DNA of 64,000 nucleotides from CAZSNT01 sp964607765 (GCA_964607765.1 CAZSNT010000016.1:1-64000), one strand, 5' to 3'. Shown: positions 9,447 through 18,860, numbered from the stretch's first letter. Notes: a model not told the origin generated them from the letters alone. Translations and numbers: made by a program.

Positions 9447-11271
9447 GTGTTTGGCTCGAGTGGCGTCCGCATTGTCGGCTGTAGCAGTGGGAGTCGGTTG
9501 CATGTTGTTGAGCCCGGCGGCCGTTGCAGAGCCTGTCCCTGAAGGCGGCAGGCTGCTTGTCGCATTGCCTGTGCAGGAGCACTGGCGTTTCCACCGGTGG
9601 GACAGGGCCGCAGCTTCGATGAGCAAGGAGGCCGGTCCCGACATCCCCGGTGGCCGCTGTGTGCGGATTACGTCCACAAAACGGCCGAAGAACAGTTGGG
9701 ACATCCAACTGAAGACCAACTTGACCGGACCGATTGCCACAGGTGACACGTGTCTGCTGACATTCTGGATGCGGCGCCTTCGGTCTGCCGACGAGTCGGG
9801 GGATGGCGTCGCGTCTGCCGTTGTGCAGCAGAGCTTTGCGCCACATCGCAAGGTGTTGACGCGCCGCGTGGCAGTCGCGGGTGAGTGGCAGCAGTTCTTC
9901 ATTCCGTTCAAGGCGACGTTCGGCTTGGTTCCGGGCAAGGCGAACTTGGGTTTCCATCTGGGTTTCCATCCCCAGGAGCTCGCGGTCGCGGAGTTCCAGC
10001 TTGTCAACTACGGTTTGGATCTTCGCGTCGCTGATCTTCCCGGCGGCAAGGTGACGTATGTCGGGCGCGATCTCGATGCGTCTTGGCGCCGCGCGGCGGC
10101 CAACCGGATTGCTGAGCACCGAATGGGGGATCTGACCGTGGCGGTTGTGGACATCACGGGCAATCCCGTTCCGGACGCGACGGTGGACGTGAATATGACG
10201 CGGCACGCGTTCGGGTTTGGGGCTGCCTTGGTGTCGGGCCGTTTGGTTGAGGACTCGCCTGGTGCTGACAGGTACCGCGAGATCGTCGCGAAGTACTACA
10301 ACAAGGTTGTGCTTGAAAATGACCTGAAGTGGGGGCCATGGGAGGTGTCCAAGAGTAACAAGCACCGTCTGTTTCGCCGTGAGTGGACGGACGAGGCGTT
10401 GGCGTGGCTCGGCCGGCGGAATATCGACGTACGCGGACACTGGCTGTCGTGGGGCTCGGTCTCCAGCGGTGGCCAGGACGATTACGTCGGGAAACCCGAG
10501 GAGCATCGTCGGGACCTGTTCGCGCACATCAGGGAGAAGGTCGCGGCAGTTGGGACGCGGGTGTGTGAATGGGACGTGATCAACCACCCCGTTGGGTGGG
10601 GCGTGACGTATGAGCAGATGCACGAGGGCCTCGACTTCCACGCGGACATTTTCCAGCTGTGTCGGGAGGCCGTGCCGAAGGGGGTGGGACTGTGGATCAA
10701 CGAGGGACAGGTTCTGCCGGGTGGAGGGCGTCGTGTCGACTACGAGCGCATCATCCGATACCTGATAGCTCAGGGGCAGGCGCCGGCAGGGATTGGCTTT
10801 ATGGGGCATTTCGGCAGCGCCAGCTTGACCCCGATCCCGGAGCTTTTCGAGGTGATGGAGCGCTATGCAGCGATCATTCCGCGGCTGCAGCTGACGGAGT
10901 TCGACGTGAACGTGGGCGATGACGAGGAACTGCAGGCGGACTACCTGCGGGACGTCATGACGATTGCGTTCAGTCATCCGAGCATGTGCGCGATTGTCAT
11001 GTGGGGCTTCTGGGCGGGGCGGCACTGGAAGCCCGAGGCGGCTTTGTACCGTAAGGACTGGTCTGTCAAGCCGGCCGGGGAGGCGTGGCTTGAGCTGGTG
11101 GGCAATGAGTGGTGGACGAGCGAGTCCGGGACGACGGATAGGCGCGGCCGGTACAGGCTGCGCGGTTTCCTCGGCGATTACACGGTCAAGGCACGTGCGG
11201 GGGGCAGGAAGGGGGAGGGGCAGTTGGCGCTCGAGAAAGAGGGAGCGCGGCTGACCGTGGTCGTGCGGTAG
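9439..11271 (+). CDS. GH10-family-like protein with His in place of the acid/base Glu
   Basis: A 610-residue secreted protein with a signal peptide ending near AVAEP. The ATG at 9439 is preceded by AGGGGAGA; an in-frame GTG lies at 9433. The N-terminal ~200 residues look like a carbohydrate-binding beta-sandwich, followed by a short segment with VVDITGNPVPDATV and TRHAFGFG, then a GH10 (endo-xylanase-like) TIM barrel. The nucleophile motif LTEFDVN is intact (Glu487). At the acid/base motif WDVINE the sequence reads WDVINHP, with His383 where Glu is expected. The paralogue at 42297-44096 has Glu at the same spacing (104 residues before the nucleophile). The C-terminus has a short beta domain (TDRRGRYRLRGFLGDYTV), also shared with the paralogue. 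It may be a binding protein, an altered hydrolase, or an enzyme needing an external acid. Confidence 0.88.
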   Translation: MSECLARVASALSAVAVGVGCMLLSPAAVAEPVPEGGRLLVALPVQEHWRFHRWDRAAASMSKEAGPDIPGGRCVRITSTKRPKNSWDIQLKTNLTGPIATGDTCLLTFWMRRLRSADESGDGVASAVVQQSFAPHRKVLTRRVAVAGEWQQFFIPFKATFGLVPGKANLGFHLGFHPQELAVAEFQLVNYGLDLRVADLPGGKVTYVGRDLDASWRRAAANRIAEHRMGDLTVAVVDITGNPVPDATVDVNMTRHAFGFGAALVSGRLVEDSPGADRYREIVAKYYNKVVLENDLKWGPWEVSKSNKHRLFRREWTDEALAWLGRRNIDVRGHWLSWGSVSSGGQDDYVGKPEEHRRDLFAHIREKVAAVGTRVCEWDVINHPVGWGVTYEQMHEGLDFHADIFQLCREAVPKGVGLWINEGQVLPGGGRRVDYERIIRYLIAQGQAPAGIGFMGHFGSASLTPIPELFEVMERYAAIIPRLQLTEFDVNVGDDEELQADYLRDVMTIAFSHPSMCAIVMWGFWAGRHWKPEAALYRKDWSVKPAGEAWLELVGNEWWTSESGTTDRRGRYRLRGFLGDYTVKARAGGRKGEGQLALEKEGARLTVVVR

Positions 11272-11338
11272 TGCGGGGGTCGAGTGCGGTGAGGACGGAA
11301 ATGCGGATTGGGTTCTGCCTGAAGTGGGAGTGTGGTGA

Positions 11339-12328
11339 ATGGAGTATGTGAATCTCGGCGGTTCGGATCTGCAGGTCAGCAAGGTCATTCTGGGTACGTG
11401 GGCGTTGGGTGGTTTCATGTGGGGGGGCACGGAGGCCAATGACTCCGAGCGTGCGATCCGTGCCTCATTGGAGGCCGGGGTCACGACGATCGACACAGCC
11501 CCGGTCTACGGCTTTGGACTGAGTGAAGAGCTTGTGGGCGTTGCCATCAGAGGCCGTCGCGATGACGTGGTTGTGGCGACGAAGTTCGGGCTGCGTTGGC
11601 CGCGGGACGACCGCAGTGATCCCAGCGTGTTGGCGCGCATCACGCCCCAGGACATTTATCGCTGTGCGCAACGCCAGTCGATCTACGACGAGTGCGATCG
11701 CAGCCTGCGCAGGCTCGGTGTCGATGTCATCGATCTGTACCAGTGTCACTGGCCGGACCCCGAGACTGAGGAAGAAGAGGTCATGGAAGCGCTCCTCACG
11801 CTGCAGGAGAAGGGCAAGATCCGGGCGTTTGGCGTGAGTAATTTCAGCGTTGCCATGCTGGAGAAGTGCCTGCAGACAGCCCCTGTGGTCAGCGTGCAGC
11901 CGCCCTACAGCCTGTTGCGGCGCAACATCGAAGCCGACATACTGCCTTACTGTGACCGGAATGCCATTGGCGTCATTGTCTACAGCCCCATGTTTCGCGG
12001 TCTGTTGACCGGCAAGATTACGGCGGACTACGCCTTCCAGCCGGGCGACAACCGGGGGAGGAATCCGTGGTTCCAGGGCGACAAGCTCATGCGTGTGAAC
12101 GGAGTTCTGCAAGACGTTGTTGCTCCGATTGCAGAGCGCCACGATGCGACACTGGCCCAGGTGGCCGTGGCTTGGTGCCTGGCGCAGGCGGGAGTCACAG
12201 CTGCCTTGGTCGGGGCGCGCAATGGCGAACAGGCCGCAGCGAACGCGCGGGGAGCGGACGTGAAACTCACAGCGGCCGAAGCCAAGACAATCGGCGACGC
12301 GTTCGGGGAGTTGCAGGGGAGGAAGTGA
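11339..12328 (+). CDS. Aldo/keto reductase
   Basis: A 329-residue NAD(P)H-dependent oxidoreductase of the aldo/keto reductase superfamily, close in size to bacterial YghZ/general stress 69-type proteins. The catalytic tetrad can be read: Asp and Tyr in TIDTAPVYGFG, Lys in VVATKFG, His in LYQCHWPD. Further family motifs are GKIRAFGVSNFS, SVQPPYSLL and VIVYSPMFRGLLTGK. There is no signal peptide, so it is cytoplasmic. It lies 67 bp after the GH10-like gene on the same strand and may reduce or oxidise sugars released by the preceding enzymes; this is inferred only from position. Confidence 0.93.
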   Translation: MEYVNLGGSDLQVSKVILGTWALGGFMWGGTEANDSERAIRASLEAGVTTIDTAPVYGFGLSEELVGVAIRGRRDDVVVATKFGLRWPRDDRSDPSVLARITPQDIYRCAQRQSIYDECDRSLRRLGVDVIDLYQCHWPDPETEEEEVMEALLTLQEKGKIRAFGVSNFSVAMLEKCLQTAPVVSVQPPYSLLRRNIEADILPYCDRNAIGVIVYSPMFRGLLTGKITADYAFQPGDNRGRNPWFQGDKLMRVNGVLQDVVAPIAERHDATLAQVAVAWCLAQAGVTAALVGARNGEQAAANARGADVKLTAAEAKTIGDAFGELQGRK

Positions 12329-12334
12329 GGGGAT

Positions 12335-12384
12335 GCCGAGTTGGTGCTCGGCGGCCCCAGGGCGAACCCCCAAGGACGCTGGGG
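12335..12384. terminator. Candidate hairpins between convergent genes
   Basis: Two short inverted repeats lie between the stops of the aldo/keto reductase and the GH50 gene: GCCGAG/CTCGGC (12335-12352, 6-nt loop) and CCCCAG/CTGGGG (12355-12384). Neither is followed by a T tract. The position between convergent genes suits a bidirectional terminator, but support is weak. Confidence 0.35.
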
Positions 12385-12396
12385 CAGTTCCCAGTC

Positions 12397-14511
12397 CTAC
12401 TTTGCCGCCAGTCGAAAGGTGTAGAGTTCGGCGGCCACTTCGCGGCTCTTGGCGATGATCTCCGGGTAGGGGGTGTCACATCCGTCGATGAAGCCGATCT
12501 GGTAGTTCTCGCCGTCGCCGCGTCCGGTCGCGGCCTGGTCTTTGTAGATGAACCAGTGCGCTCCCACGTAAAGGGGGTTGCTCAGGGCGCTGCGTACGTA
12601 ATCCGCGTATAGTTGCGCGCGGTGTTCCTGGTCGTTCGCCTTCCTCAAGCCGGTGTGGAACATGCCGCGGTCGAGGGCGCCGAAGTGGAATTCGCCGATG
12701 ATCATCGGCTTGTCGATTCCGGCGGGGAGCTTGTCTTTGGCGACGTTGTAAGTGTAGCGGTTGAAGCTGATGACGTCACAGAATCCGGCAGCGGCGCGGA
12801 CAACACGGTCGTTGCGGTTCGAGAACCGGCAGCCCAGATAGAGTTGGTTGGGAGCGATTCTCTTCACCTCCTCGCGCGCTGTGCGGAAGTAGGTCTCGGC
12901 GATCTTGGTGTAGAACGCCTGCAGGTCTGCCTTGGCCTTGCCGCGGTCCGGCGGCTTGGTGGCTGCGAGGAGGGCGTCCCAGGATGCGTGTGAGGATCCC
13001 CATGCCGCGTTGAGCTTGCCGACGGTCTGGTACTTGGTCTTCAGGTCGTCGACGAACACTTGCTTGGCCTTTTGGTCCGCGGGGCATGCCAGCGTGGCTA
13101 CAGCCAGCGATGTATCACTGCCCCAACCCAGCTCGTTGTCCACGAAATAGCCGATGCACCACGGATCGCCGGCGCTTTTACCTATCTCGCGTTCCAGGCG
13201 TTTGGCCAGGCCGGCGCGGAAGCCCGGATCGAAAACGTCGCTGAACTTCTTCCACATGCCCTTGGAGGCGCGCAGGTCGGGCGAGCCGTAATGGACGGCG
13301 ACGACGTACGGCGTCTTGCGTCTCAGGTAGACTGCCTCGGAGGACCAGTTGGCGATCGTGTTGATCCCCCAACTGCGCAGGCGCCGTTGGGTCACGGCAG
13401 CGAATCTGTCCTGCCAATCGTCTCCGTACTTGCGCAGCAAGTTGGCGCGTGTGAAATCGTAGGTTCGGTACTCGCCCTTGTCCTTGTAGTAGCCCTTCGG
13501 CGCCCACTTCGCCGTGGCGTAGAACGCTGCGAACGGGGATCCCTCCTCGGGCAGGTCCGCGTAGTAGTGTTCCCGGTCCGTGATGGGGGTGGCGTTGTGG
13601 TCGCGGACGCCATCGATGCCGTTGGACCAGAACAGGCGTCCCTCAGGGTCCACCAGCCACCACTTGCCTTCGTGCTGTTTCGGATAGAAGAAACCTGTGC
13701 TTTCCAGCTGCGGGCCGTCCGCCCAGCCGCCGTAGGCGTTCCGCCCGGCGGTGCCCGGGTGCGCAGTCAGATCGGCACTTTCCTCGGCGATACGCCGACG
13801 CAGGCCTTCCACGGAATGGGTTTTGCCGGGCCAGTCCCTGTGCATGTACTGGCCGAACTCATCGATCATGGGAAAGAAGTCCCTGCTATTGGCCGGGACA
13901 GCCGGCGGTTCATGCCTACCCTCTGCACAGATCCGGCTGATCTCGAACACATGCGGTTGCTTCGGGCGTGGCGCAAAGAGCACCAGGTTGACGATGTTCG
14001 CCGTATCCAGGCCGCCTGTGCCGACAGGCGTCCCGCGCATGCCTATGAACGTGATCGACGCTTCGCGGTAGGGGTTGCGTTCCAGCGGGACGCTGATCCG
14101 GGCCTGCTCACCGGGCTTCAGGACTACGCGTTCAGTCAGGCAGTTTCTCAAACCGTTTGCGCCGGGGTTGTCCACGCGCAGGCACAGCGTACCTTCAGTC
14201 TGTCCGACATTCCGGACGTCTGCAACCACGGCTTCGTAGCCGGAGAGGTCCCACTTCTTTCCTGGGGCTCGCAGATCGATTCCGGGCCACGCTTCTCTGC
14301 TGCCTGTCTCGAGCCGGAGCGTGCCGGGCGTTGGGATGGTGACCTTCACGTTTCGCTTGGGCATGGCGCTCAGGTCGAGGTCTTGTGGGAACTCAGCCAG
14401 CGGGAGGACGTTCGGCTCTTGGGCCAGAGCACAGATGGAGAGCGCTGTGCAGGCTCCAGCGAGCCAACGTACGGCCAGGAACATCGTCTTGGGTGCGCCT
14501 GTGTATTTCAC
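12397..14511 (-). CDS. GH50-like beta-agarase-type glycoside hydrolase
   Basis: A 704-residue exported protein starting with GTG at 14511, seven bases after AAGAGGA. The signal peptide ends around ALAQEP. An N-terminal beta-sandwich (residues ~30-200, carbohydrate-binding-like) precedes a clan GH-A TIM barrel resembling GH50 agarases. The likely acid/base is Glu460 in YFVDNELGWG and the likely nucleophile is Glu607 in IIGEFHFGALDRG. Known GH50 enzymes act on agarose or neoagaro-oligosaccharides from the exo side; the substrate here is inferred. It sits 36 bp downstream of the HzsA-like gene on the same strand, so the two are probably co-transcribed, an unusual pairing. Confidence 0.82.
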   Translation of the reverse strand: MKYTGAPKTMFLAVRWLAGACTALSICALAQEPNVLPLAEFPQDLDLSAMPKRNVKVTIPTPGTLRLETGSREAWPGIDLRAPGKKWDLSGYEAVVADVRNVGQTEGTLCLRVDNPGANGLRNCLTERVVLKPGEQARISVPLERNPYREASITFIGMRGTPVGTGGLDTANIVNLVLFAPRPKQPHVFEISRICAEGRHEPPAVPANSRDFFPMIDEFGQYMHRDWPGKTHSVEGLRRRIAEESADLTAHPGTAGRNAYGGWADGPQLESTGFFYPKQHEGKWWLVDPEGRLFWSNGIDGVRDHNATPITDREHYYADLPEEGSPFAAFYATAKWAPKGYYKDKGEYRTYDFTRANLLRKYGDDWQDRFAAVTQRRLRSWGINTIANWSSEAVYLRRKTPYVVAVHYGSPDLRASKGMWKKFSDVFDPGFRAGLAKRLEREIGKSAGDPWCIGYFVDNELGWGSDTSLAVATLACPADQKAKQVFVDDLKTKYQTVGKLNAAWGSSHASWDALLAATKPPDRGKAKADLQAFYTKIAETYFRTAREEVKRIAPNQLYLGCRFSNRNDRVVRAAAGFCDVISFNRYTYNVAKDKLPAGIDKPMIIGEFHFGALDRGMFHTGLRKANDQEHRAQLYADYVRSALSNPLYVGAHWFIYKDQAATGRGDGENYQIGFIDGCDTPYPEIIAKSREVAAELYTFRLAAK

Positions 14512-14547
14512 GCGGCAGTTCCTCTTTGCTGACGCAACAGACAGAGC

Positions 14548-17430
14548 TCACGGCGACAGGGAGACCGTGCGTTGCGGCTCGGCCCCACTTGCGGGGCGTT
14601 TGTTGAAGAATGCATCATGGTACGGCGCATTCGCATCAACCCACGTCACCAGCGCCTCCCACTCCTCGGGTGAGAGAGTGACGCGCTGTCGGTGTTTGGG
14701 GTCGTTGAGGAGCGTGGTGATGAGCAGGCTCTTGTGGGAGCCGAACTGCCTGGGCTTCGACACTGACGCGTTCCCGAACCTGTTCGATACCGAGACCAGG
14801 GCCTTGCCTGTCTTCTTCTTCCCGTCCTTGGAACCGAACATGGTGCAGAACGAGCGCATGAATCCGGATTCCGTTCGCGTGGCAGTGAAGTCCAGCCCGG
14901 CTTTGGGGCTGGCTGCACCGTGGCAGCGCACGCAGTTGCGGTCGAGGATCGGTTGAACGAGCCATTCGTATCCGAGCAGGCGCTCGCCGCCCCAGGACGG
15001 CGGCCGCAGCTCTGCCGGCCCCGCGGCGAGTGCGGCTGGGGCCCGGCCACTGACCGGGAGAGTCTTTGGTTGTGATTCGTGACAGCCGATGCAGCCCCGC
15101 TCCTCCCCGGGCTGGAAGGAGATGTGGCTGCGCATCCGGCGCACTTCCATGCCATTCTCGTCCAGAAGCTGGAAGTACACGGCTGTGTCGGCCGGGACGG
15201 TAAAACAGGCTGATCCATCCGCCTCGACGGGCACTGTTCCAAGGACGCGCACGGGTGCCCAACTCCAGTAACCGAACCGCCGTTCCCAGGCGTTCCCGGG
15301 TATCCAGCGCATGGCGCCCTTCTCACGATCCAGCGGCCAGCCCACGCGCTGCAATACGCGGATGGCTCTGATGTGGCCCTGTGCCACGCCATCCAGCCCG
15401 TGGTAGACATCGCCTACAAGACACTGGGCAGTCGCTTGCGCGACATCGACGGCGTCCGGCAGGACAGGCGGGCATGGGCGTGGCGCCCGGGGCATGGGGA
15501 ACGCGGCGGAATAGATCAGATCGCGGTGGATCAGCTCTTTGTTGCCGAACACATCGATGACGTAGATCGCGAAGTTGGTCTCGTTCCGGCCACCCGTCGA
15601 ATTGGAGGGAGGGCGACCGTAGGAATAGGACACGAGGAACGTTGTGTCGGACAGTGCGTAGGGTGTCTGGTAAAGGCCGCCCCCGTCCGGGACACCTCCG
15701 CTGGGTACGCGTGTGCCGGCCATGCCGCCTTCCTGTGGGCGCACGTGTGGGGTGACGATCGAGATCAGCTCCGGTTCATTGATGCCGCTGCCGGCGTTCA
15801 GGAGCACGACGGGACCGTAGGCGAAGGTGTGATGGCCGGTCGCAATGGCGATGAGTCTGCCGCAGCCGGGCACGGATCGCGTGTCGCGCAGGCCGTAGGG
15901 CGCGCGCATGTGTTGGTTGAACACGGCGTCCGCCATGGTTCCGTCGGGCCGCACTGACCACACGGCGTGCACTTCGAGGAAGTGTCGCTCCTGGTACTCC
16001 CAGCGTGTGTAGGCAATGCGCCCATCGTCCAGGCTGTGCGGGTGCCGATCAATGTCTTTGTTGTCGGTCAGCCGTCGCAGGGCCGTACCGTCGGGAGCGA
16101 CGCGGTAGAGATTGATCACCGTGTGGTCCGCGCTGAACCTGCCGCACTCGGACGATCGGCCGGACCTGTCCGAGGCAAACACGATGCTGCCGTCTGCGCA
16201 ATAGGTCGGCTCGAAATCACTCCATGTCCGGTGGTTGGTCACCTGGCGCAGACGGGATCCATCCACGGCGATCTCGTACAGATGGGTGGGCTCCTGGGTT
16301 TTGCGCAACTCGTACGCGCAGTTGCCGCGCACGGTGTCCAGCGCGGGAGGCCAGTTTGGCTGGCGCGCGAACGCGAACACGATGCGGTCCGCGTCCCACC
16401 ACAGGTCCATTCCGTGGACGTGACCGGGCCCCAATTGACCGGCAGTGACGTCACGCAACGGCGAATCGATCTGCAGCCCGTTCTTCGCCACGATGCCGCC
16501 GCCCGGCTTGTAGACCCACGGATACTGCGAGCCGGTGATGTTGCGGTGCGAATGAGCAGAATGACGGAGAACGCAGAGGAGTTCGGGGAAACGGAGGCAT
16601 GGAGTGAGCATGACTACTCGGCGTGCTGTCCTTCTGGCCTCCGTCCAGAGCTTGCGCGGAAGGGCCAGGTCGCCCGGCGCCTGGGACAGGGCCCGGCTGA
16701 GTTGTCCACGGATCGCCTTGAGTCTGCCGATGTGCTCGGACGCTTGCGTTGCGCCGGGCGAACCGGCCTCGTGCAGACTGGCGGCTCCTTCGGCCCGTCG
16801 GATGATTTTGTCGACGGAGCCCAGCAACTGGCTGCCGTGTCGGTGGATCTTCCACACCAGCCCTTGCCGTGCATAGTCGAGTTCGAGCAACTCGGCCGGC
16901 TCGAGTGACGTCCACTCGCGGAACCAGTCGGGCGCATTGGCGCGCGGCCAGCGGACAGTCTGCCCGCCATTGTCCAGGCCGACGCGGATCGCGATCGCCC
17001 ATTCAGCCAGAGCCCGGACGAACGGATCGGCATGCGAGAGAAGGGACGCGGCGGCCTCGCAGAGGGGATCATCGAGCTTCCCGGCCTGAGCCACGTGCCA
17101 AAGCAGTTCGGCAGCTGCGGTGACAGCAGTCAGATCGCCGCGTTCAATCAAACGCCGAGCCAGCGTGTGCCCGGCCTCGGCGTGGCGCGCGACGCGACCG
17201 GCCATCTTGCCGACAGAAGAGTGAGAAAAGCCGCCCTCACGGAGAGCAACGAGCCAGTCCTCGGCCGTTCCCGGGGATCTTGTCGCCGGCGCGGGGCTTC
17301 CTGTGTCCAGGGATTGTGCGAGTTGGCCATCGGCACCAATCGACGTCAACAGCAACGCCACCAGGAAGCAGAAGGCCACTGGTGCGCTTGGCGTTCGCAC
17401 TTCACGGTGTTGCGGTCTCCGTATGTGCAT
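14548..17430 (-). CDS. HzsA-like propeller protein with two CxxCH haem sites
   Basis: A 960-residue exported protein. The start at 17430 is chosen because it gives a signal peptide (VAFCFLVALLLTSIGADG); the open frame continues upstream but looks non-coding, and no strong ribosome site is seen. Residues ~40-330 are helical. From about residue 330 there is a TolB/PD40-type beta-propeller (THLYEIAVDGSRLRQVTN, IVFASDRSG, RIAYTRWEYQERHFLEVH) like the middle domain of the hydrazine synthase alpha subunit. C-terminally there are two c-type haem motifs, CIGCH (780-784) and CVRCH (833-837), the second in a planctomycete-type cytochrome context. Such HzsA-related proteins occur in many non-anammox bacteria, so hydrazine chemistry should not be assumed. 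Electron transfer or an oxidase role at the cell envelope is likely. Confidence 0.85.
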   Translation of the reverse strand: MHIRRPQHREVRTPSAPVAFCFLVALLLTSIGADGQLAQSLDTGSPAPATRSPGTAEDWLVALREGGFSHSSVGKMAGRVARHAEAGHTLARRLIERGDLTAVTAAAELLWHVAQAGKLDDPLCEAAASLLSHADPFVRALAEWAIAIRVGLDNGGQTVRWPRANAPDWFREWTSLEPAELLELDYARQGLVWKIHRHGSQLLGSVDKIIRRAEGAASLHEAGSPGATQASEHIGRLKAIRGQLSRALSQAPGDLALPRKLWTEARRTARRVVMLTPCLRFPELLCVLRHSAHSHRNITGSQYPWVYKPGGGIVAKNGLQIDSPLRDVTAGQLGPGHVHGMDLWWDADRIVFAFARQPNWPPALDTVRGNCAYELRKTQEPTHLYEIAVDGSRLRQVTNHRTWSDFEPTYCADGSIVFASDRSGRSSECGRFSADHTVINLYRVAPDGTALRRLTDNKDIDRHPHSLDDGRIAYTRWEYQERHFLEVHAVWSVRPDGTMADAVFNQHMRAPYGLRDTRSVPGCGRLIAIATGHHTFAYGPVVLLNAGSGINEPELISIVTPHVRPQEGGMAGTRVPSGGVPDGGGLYQTPYALSDTTFLVSYSYGRPPSNSTGGRNETNFAIYVIDVFGNKELIHRDLIYSAAFPMPRAPRPCPPVLPDAVDVAQATAQCLVGDVYHGLDGVAQGHIRAIRVLQRVGWPLDREKGAMRWIPGNAWERRFGYWSWAPVRVLGTVPVEADGSACFTVPADTAVYFQLLDENGMEVRRMRSHISFQPGEERGCIGCHESQPKTLPVSGRAPAALAAGPAELRPPSWGGERLLGYEWLVQPILDRNCVRCHGAASPKAGLDFTATRTESGFMRSFCTMFGSKDGKKKTGKALVSVSNRFGNASVSKPRQFGSHKSLLITTLLNDPKHRQRVTLSPEEWEALVTWVDANAPYHDAFFNKRPASGAEPQRTVSLSP

Positions 17431-17749
17431 GCTGTTGAACGTAACCGCGTTCTTGTCCGGTGCAAACAAGCGAGCGGAAAACGGGTGTCGCGTCCGGCGT
17501 TGCCACTGTGCGTTTCTCGGGCAGGCGGGGGACGGACTGCGAATGACTGCGTTCGACAGCATTTGACTGCGGCCAGCTTCCGAAGCACCACGGATGTGCC
17601 TTTCGACACCGGGATGTTCGGGGTGTACTTTAGGGATAACGGAAGTCCGCACGGACGGGCGCGTGGTCCGGGGTGTCCCGGCCCGTCGGGGTCTGCGGTT
17701 TCGGATGCCCCCGACCACTCAGGAGCAGGTGTCGACGGAGGATTGGGTC
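17431..17749. other. Divergent intergenic region (319 bp)
   Basis: This separates the minus-strand HzsA-like/GH50 pair from the plus-strand DUF362 group and should hold promoters for both. A Shine-Dalgarno GGAGG lies at 17737-17741. No promoter hexamer pair with correct spacing and no small coding sequence was convincing. Confidence 0.6.
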
Positions 17750-18841
17750 ATGACGAGAGCACGGAAGTCCACATTGGATCGTCGCGAGTTTTTGGCGGCT
17801 GGTTTGGGTGCTGCGGCTGTGCCACTGGTGCTGCCCGTGCCGTCCGTATTTGCCGCGCACGCCACGCCGGGCATGGTGGTGGTGAAAGGCGGCGCCGATC
17901 TTCCCGCGAATGAAGCGGCTTACCAGCGGCTGAAGTTGGGCACGGAGCGCATGGGCGGTCTCGGCCCGATCGTGAAGGGCAAGCACGTTCTGATCAAAGT
18001 GAACGCGACGGAACGCACGAGTCAGGACGGCAACACGTCCGTGCCGGCCGCGGTTGCTCTGCTGCGGCTGGTGAAGGAGAGCGGCGCTTCCGAGATCACT
18101 GTGTTGGGCCAGGAGTGGGGCGGGTTCGACAGTCCCAGGGCTGGCCAGCCGACGTTGCGGAAGGTGATCAAGAAGGCTGGGGCCAGCCTGCTCGAGCTAC
18201 ATCATTACTGGAAGAAGAACAGCCGTGATCACTACAAGCTGGTGACGCCGAAGGACAGCGTCTGGCATGAACTGTGGGTCGCGAAAGCGATTTTCGAGCC
18301 TGACACGGTGTTGCTCAATCTGGCACGCCTCAAGACCCATCCGCACTGCGTTTTCACGGGGTGTTTCAAGAACATCATCGGTCTGACGCGCTGCATGTAC
18401 GGGTTTCACAAAGTAGACGATGTTGAGAAGCCGAAGAACGCGGGCAACCCGGCGGACAGTGACGGTTGGCACGTGTTCACCGAGAAGCTGGCCGTGGCCT
18501 ACGGTGCGGTGATTGGTCCGAAGATCGCTCTGAACATCCTGGACGCGGGCAAGCCAACGTTTGGCTGGCGCGGCCCTGCGCCCGAGCGAATCCACACGTT
18601 CGACGCGCACACGACGATCGTGGGCAGGGATGCCCTGGCCATGGATGTGTACGGGTGTGGCATGCTGCACGCGCAACGCCCGGACGACTACGTGGCGCCG
18701 CTCGGTGATTGGGGCAAGGGGTCCAGCATCTACGTGGCCAAGAACAAGACGAAGATCAATTACCTGGTGAAGGCTGGTGAGTTCGGCGCCGGTGAGACAG
18801 ACCTGAAGAAGGTCGACATTGACGAGGCCAAGCTGGGCTGA
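17750..18841 (+). CDS. DUF362 domain protein with Tat signal
   Basis: A 363-residue protein. The start at 17750 follows GGAGG with good spacing and begins a twin-arginine signal (LDRREFLAAGLGAAAVPLVL), so export in folded form is expected. The mature part shows DUF362 features: KHVLIKVNATERTSQDGNTS, AVALLRLVKESGASEITVLG, and a long segment with NLARLKTHPHCVFTGCFKNI. DUF362 proteins are poorly characterised; some are linked to iron-sulfur proteins. The next gene follows after 19 bp, suggesting an operon with the lipoprotein-like gene. A second, distant DUF362 protein is encoded at 24078-25022. Confidence 0.88.
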   Translation: MTRARKSTLDRREFLAAGLGAAAVPLVLPVPSVFAAHATPGMVVVKGGADLPANEAAYQRLKLGTERMGGLGPIVKGKHVLIKVNATERTSQDGNTSVPAAVALLRLVKESGASEITVLGQEWGGFDSPRAGQPTLRKVIKKAGASLLELHHYWKKNSRDHYKLVTPKDSVWHELWVAKAIFEPDTVLLNLARLKTHPHCVFTGCFKNIIGLTRCMYGFHKVDDVEKPKNAGNPADSDGWHVFTEKLAVAYGAVIGPKIALNILDAGKPTFGWRGPAPERIHTFDAHTTIVGRDALAMDVYGCGMLHAQRPDDYVAPLGDWGKGSSIYVAKNKTKINYLVKAGEFGAGETDLKKVDIDEAKLG

Positions 18842-18860
18842 GTCTGTTGCGATTGGAGCA

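Noticed and set aside
8118..10007. 629-codon minus-strand frame across the sulfatase and GH10-like genes
   Set aside because: It overlaps two genes with clear families and shows no recognisable domain; a GC-bias shadow.
13060..14532. 490-codon plus-strand frame opposite the GH50 gene
   Set aside because: The minus strand encodes a clear GH50-like enzyme with catalytic motifs; the plus frame has no domain or start signal.
12397..17430. Anammox-type hydrazine metabolism
   Set aside because: Only an HzsA-related propeller protein is present; HzsB/C and hydrazine dehydrogenase are absent, and such homologues occur in non-anammox bacteria.
17431..17718. 96-codon N-terminal extension of the HzsA-like gene
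   Set aside because: It precedes a good signal peptide at 17430 and is Arg/Pro-rich without coding character.
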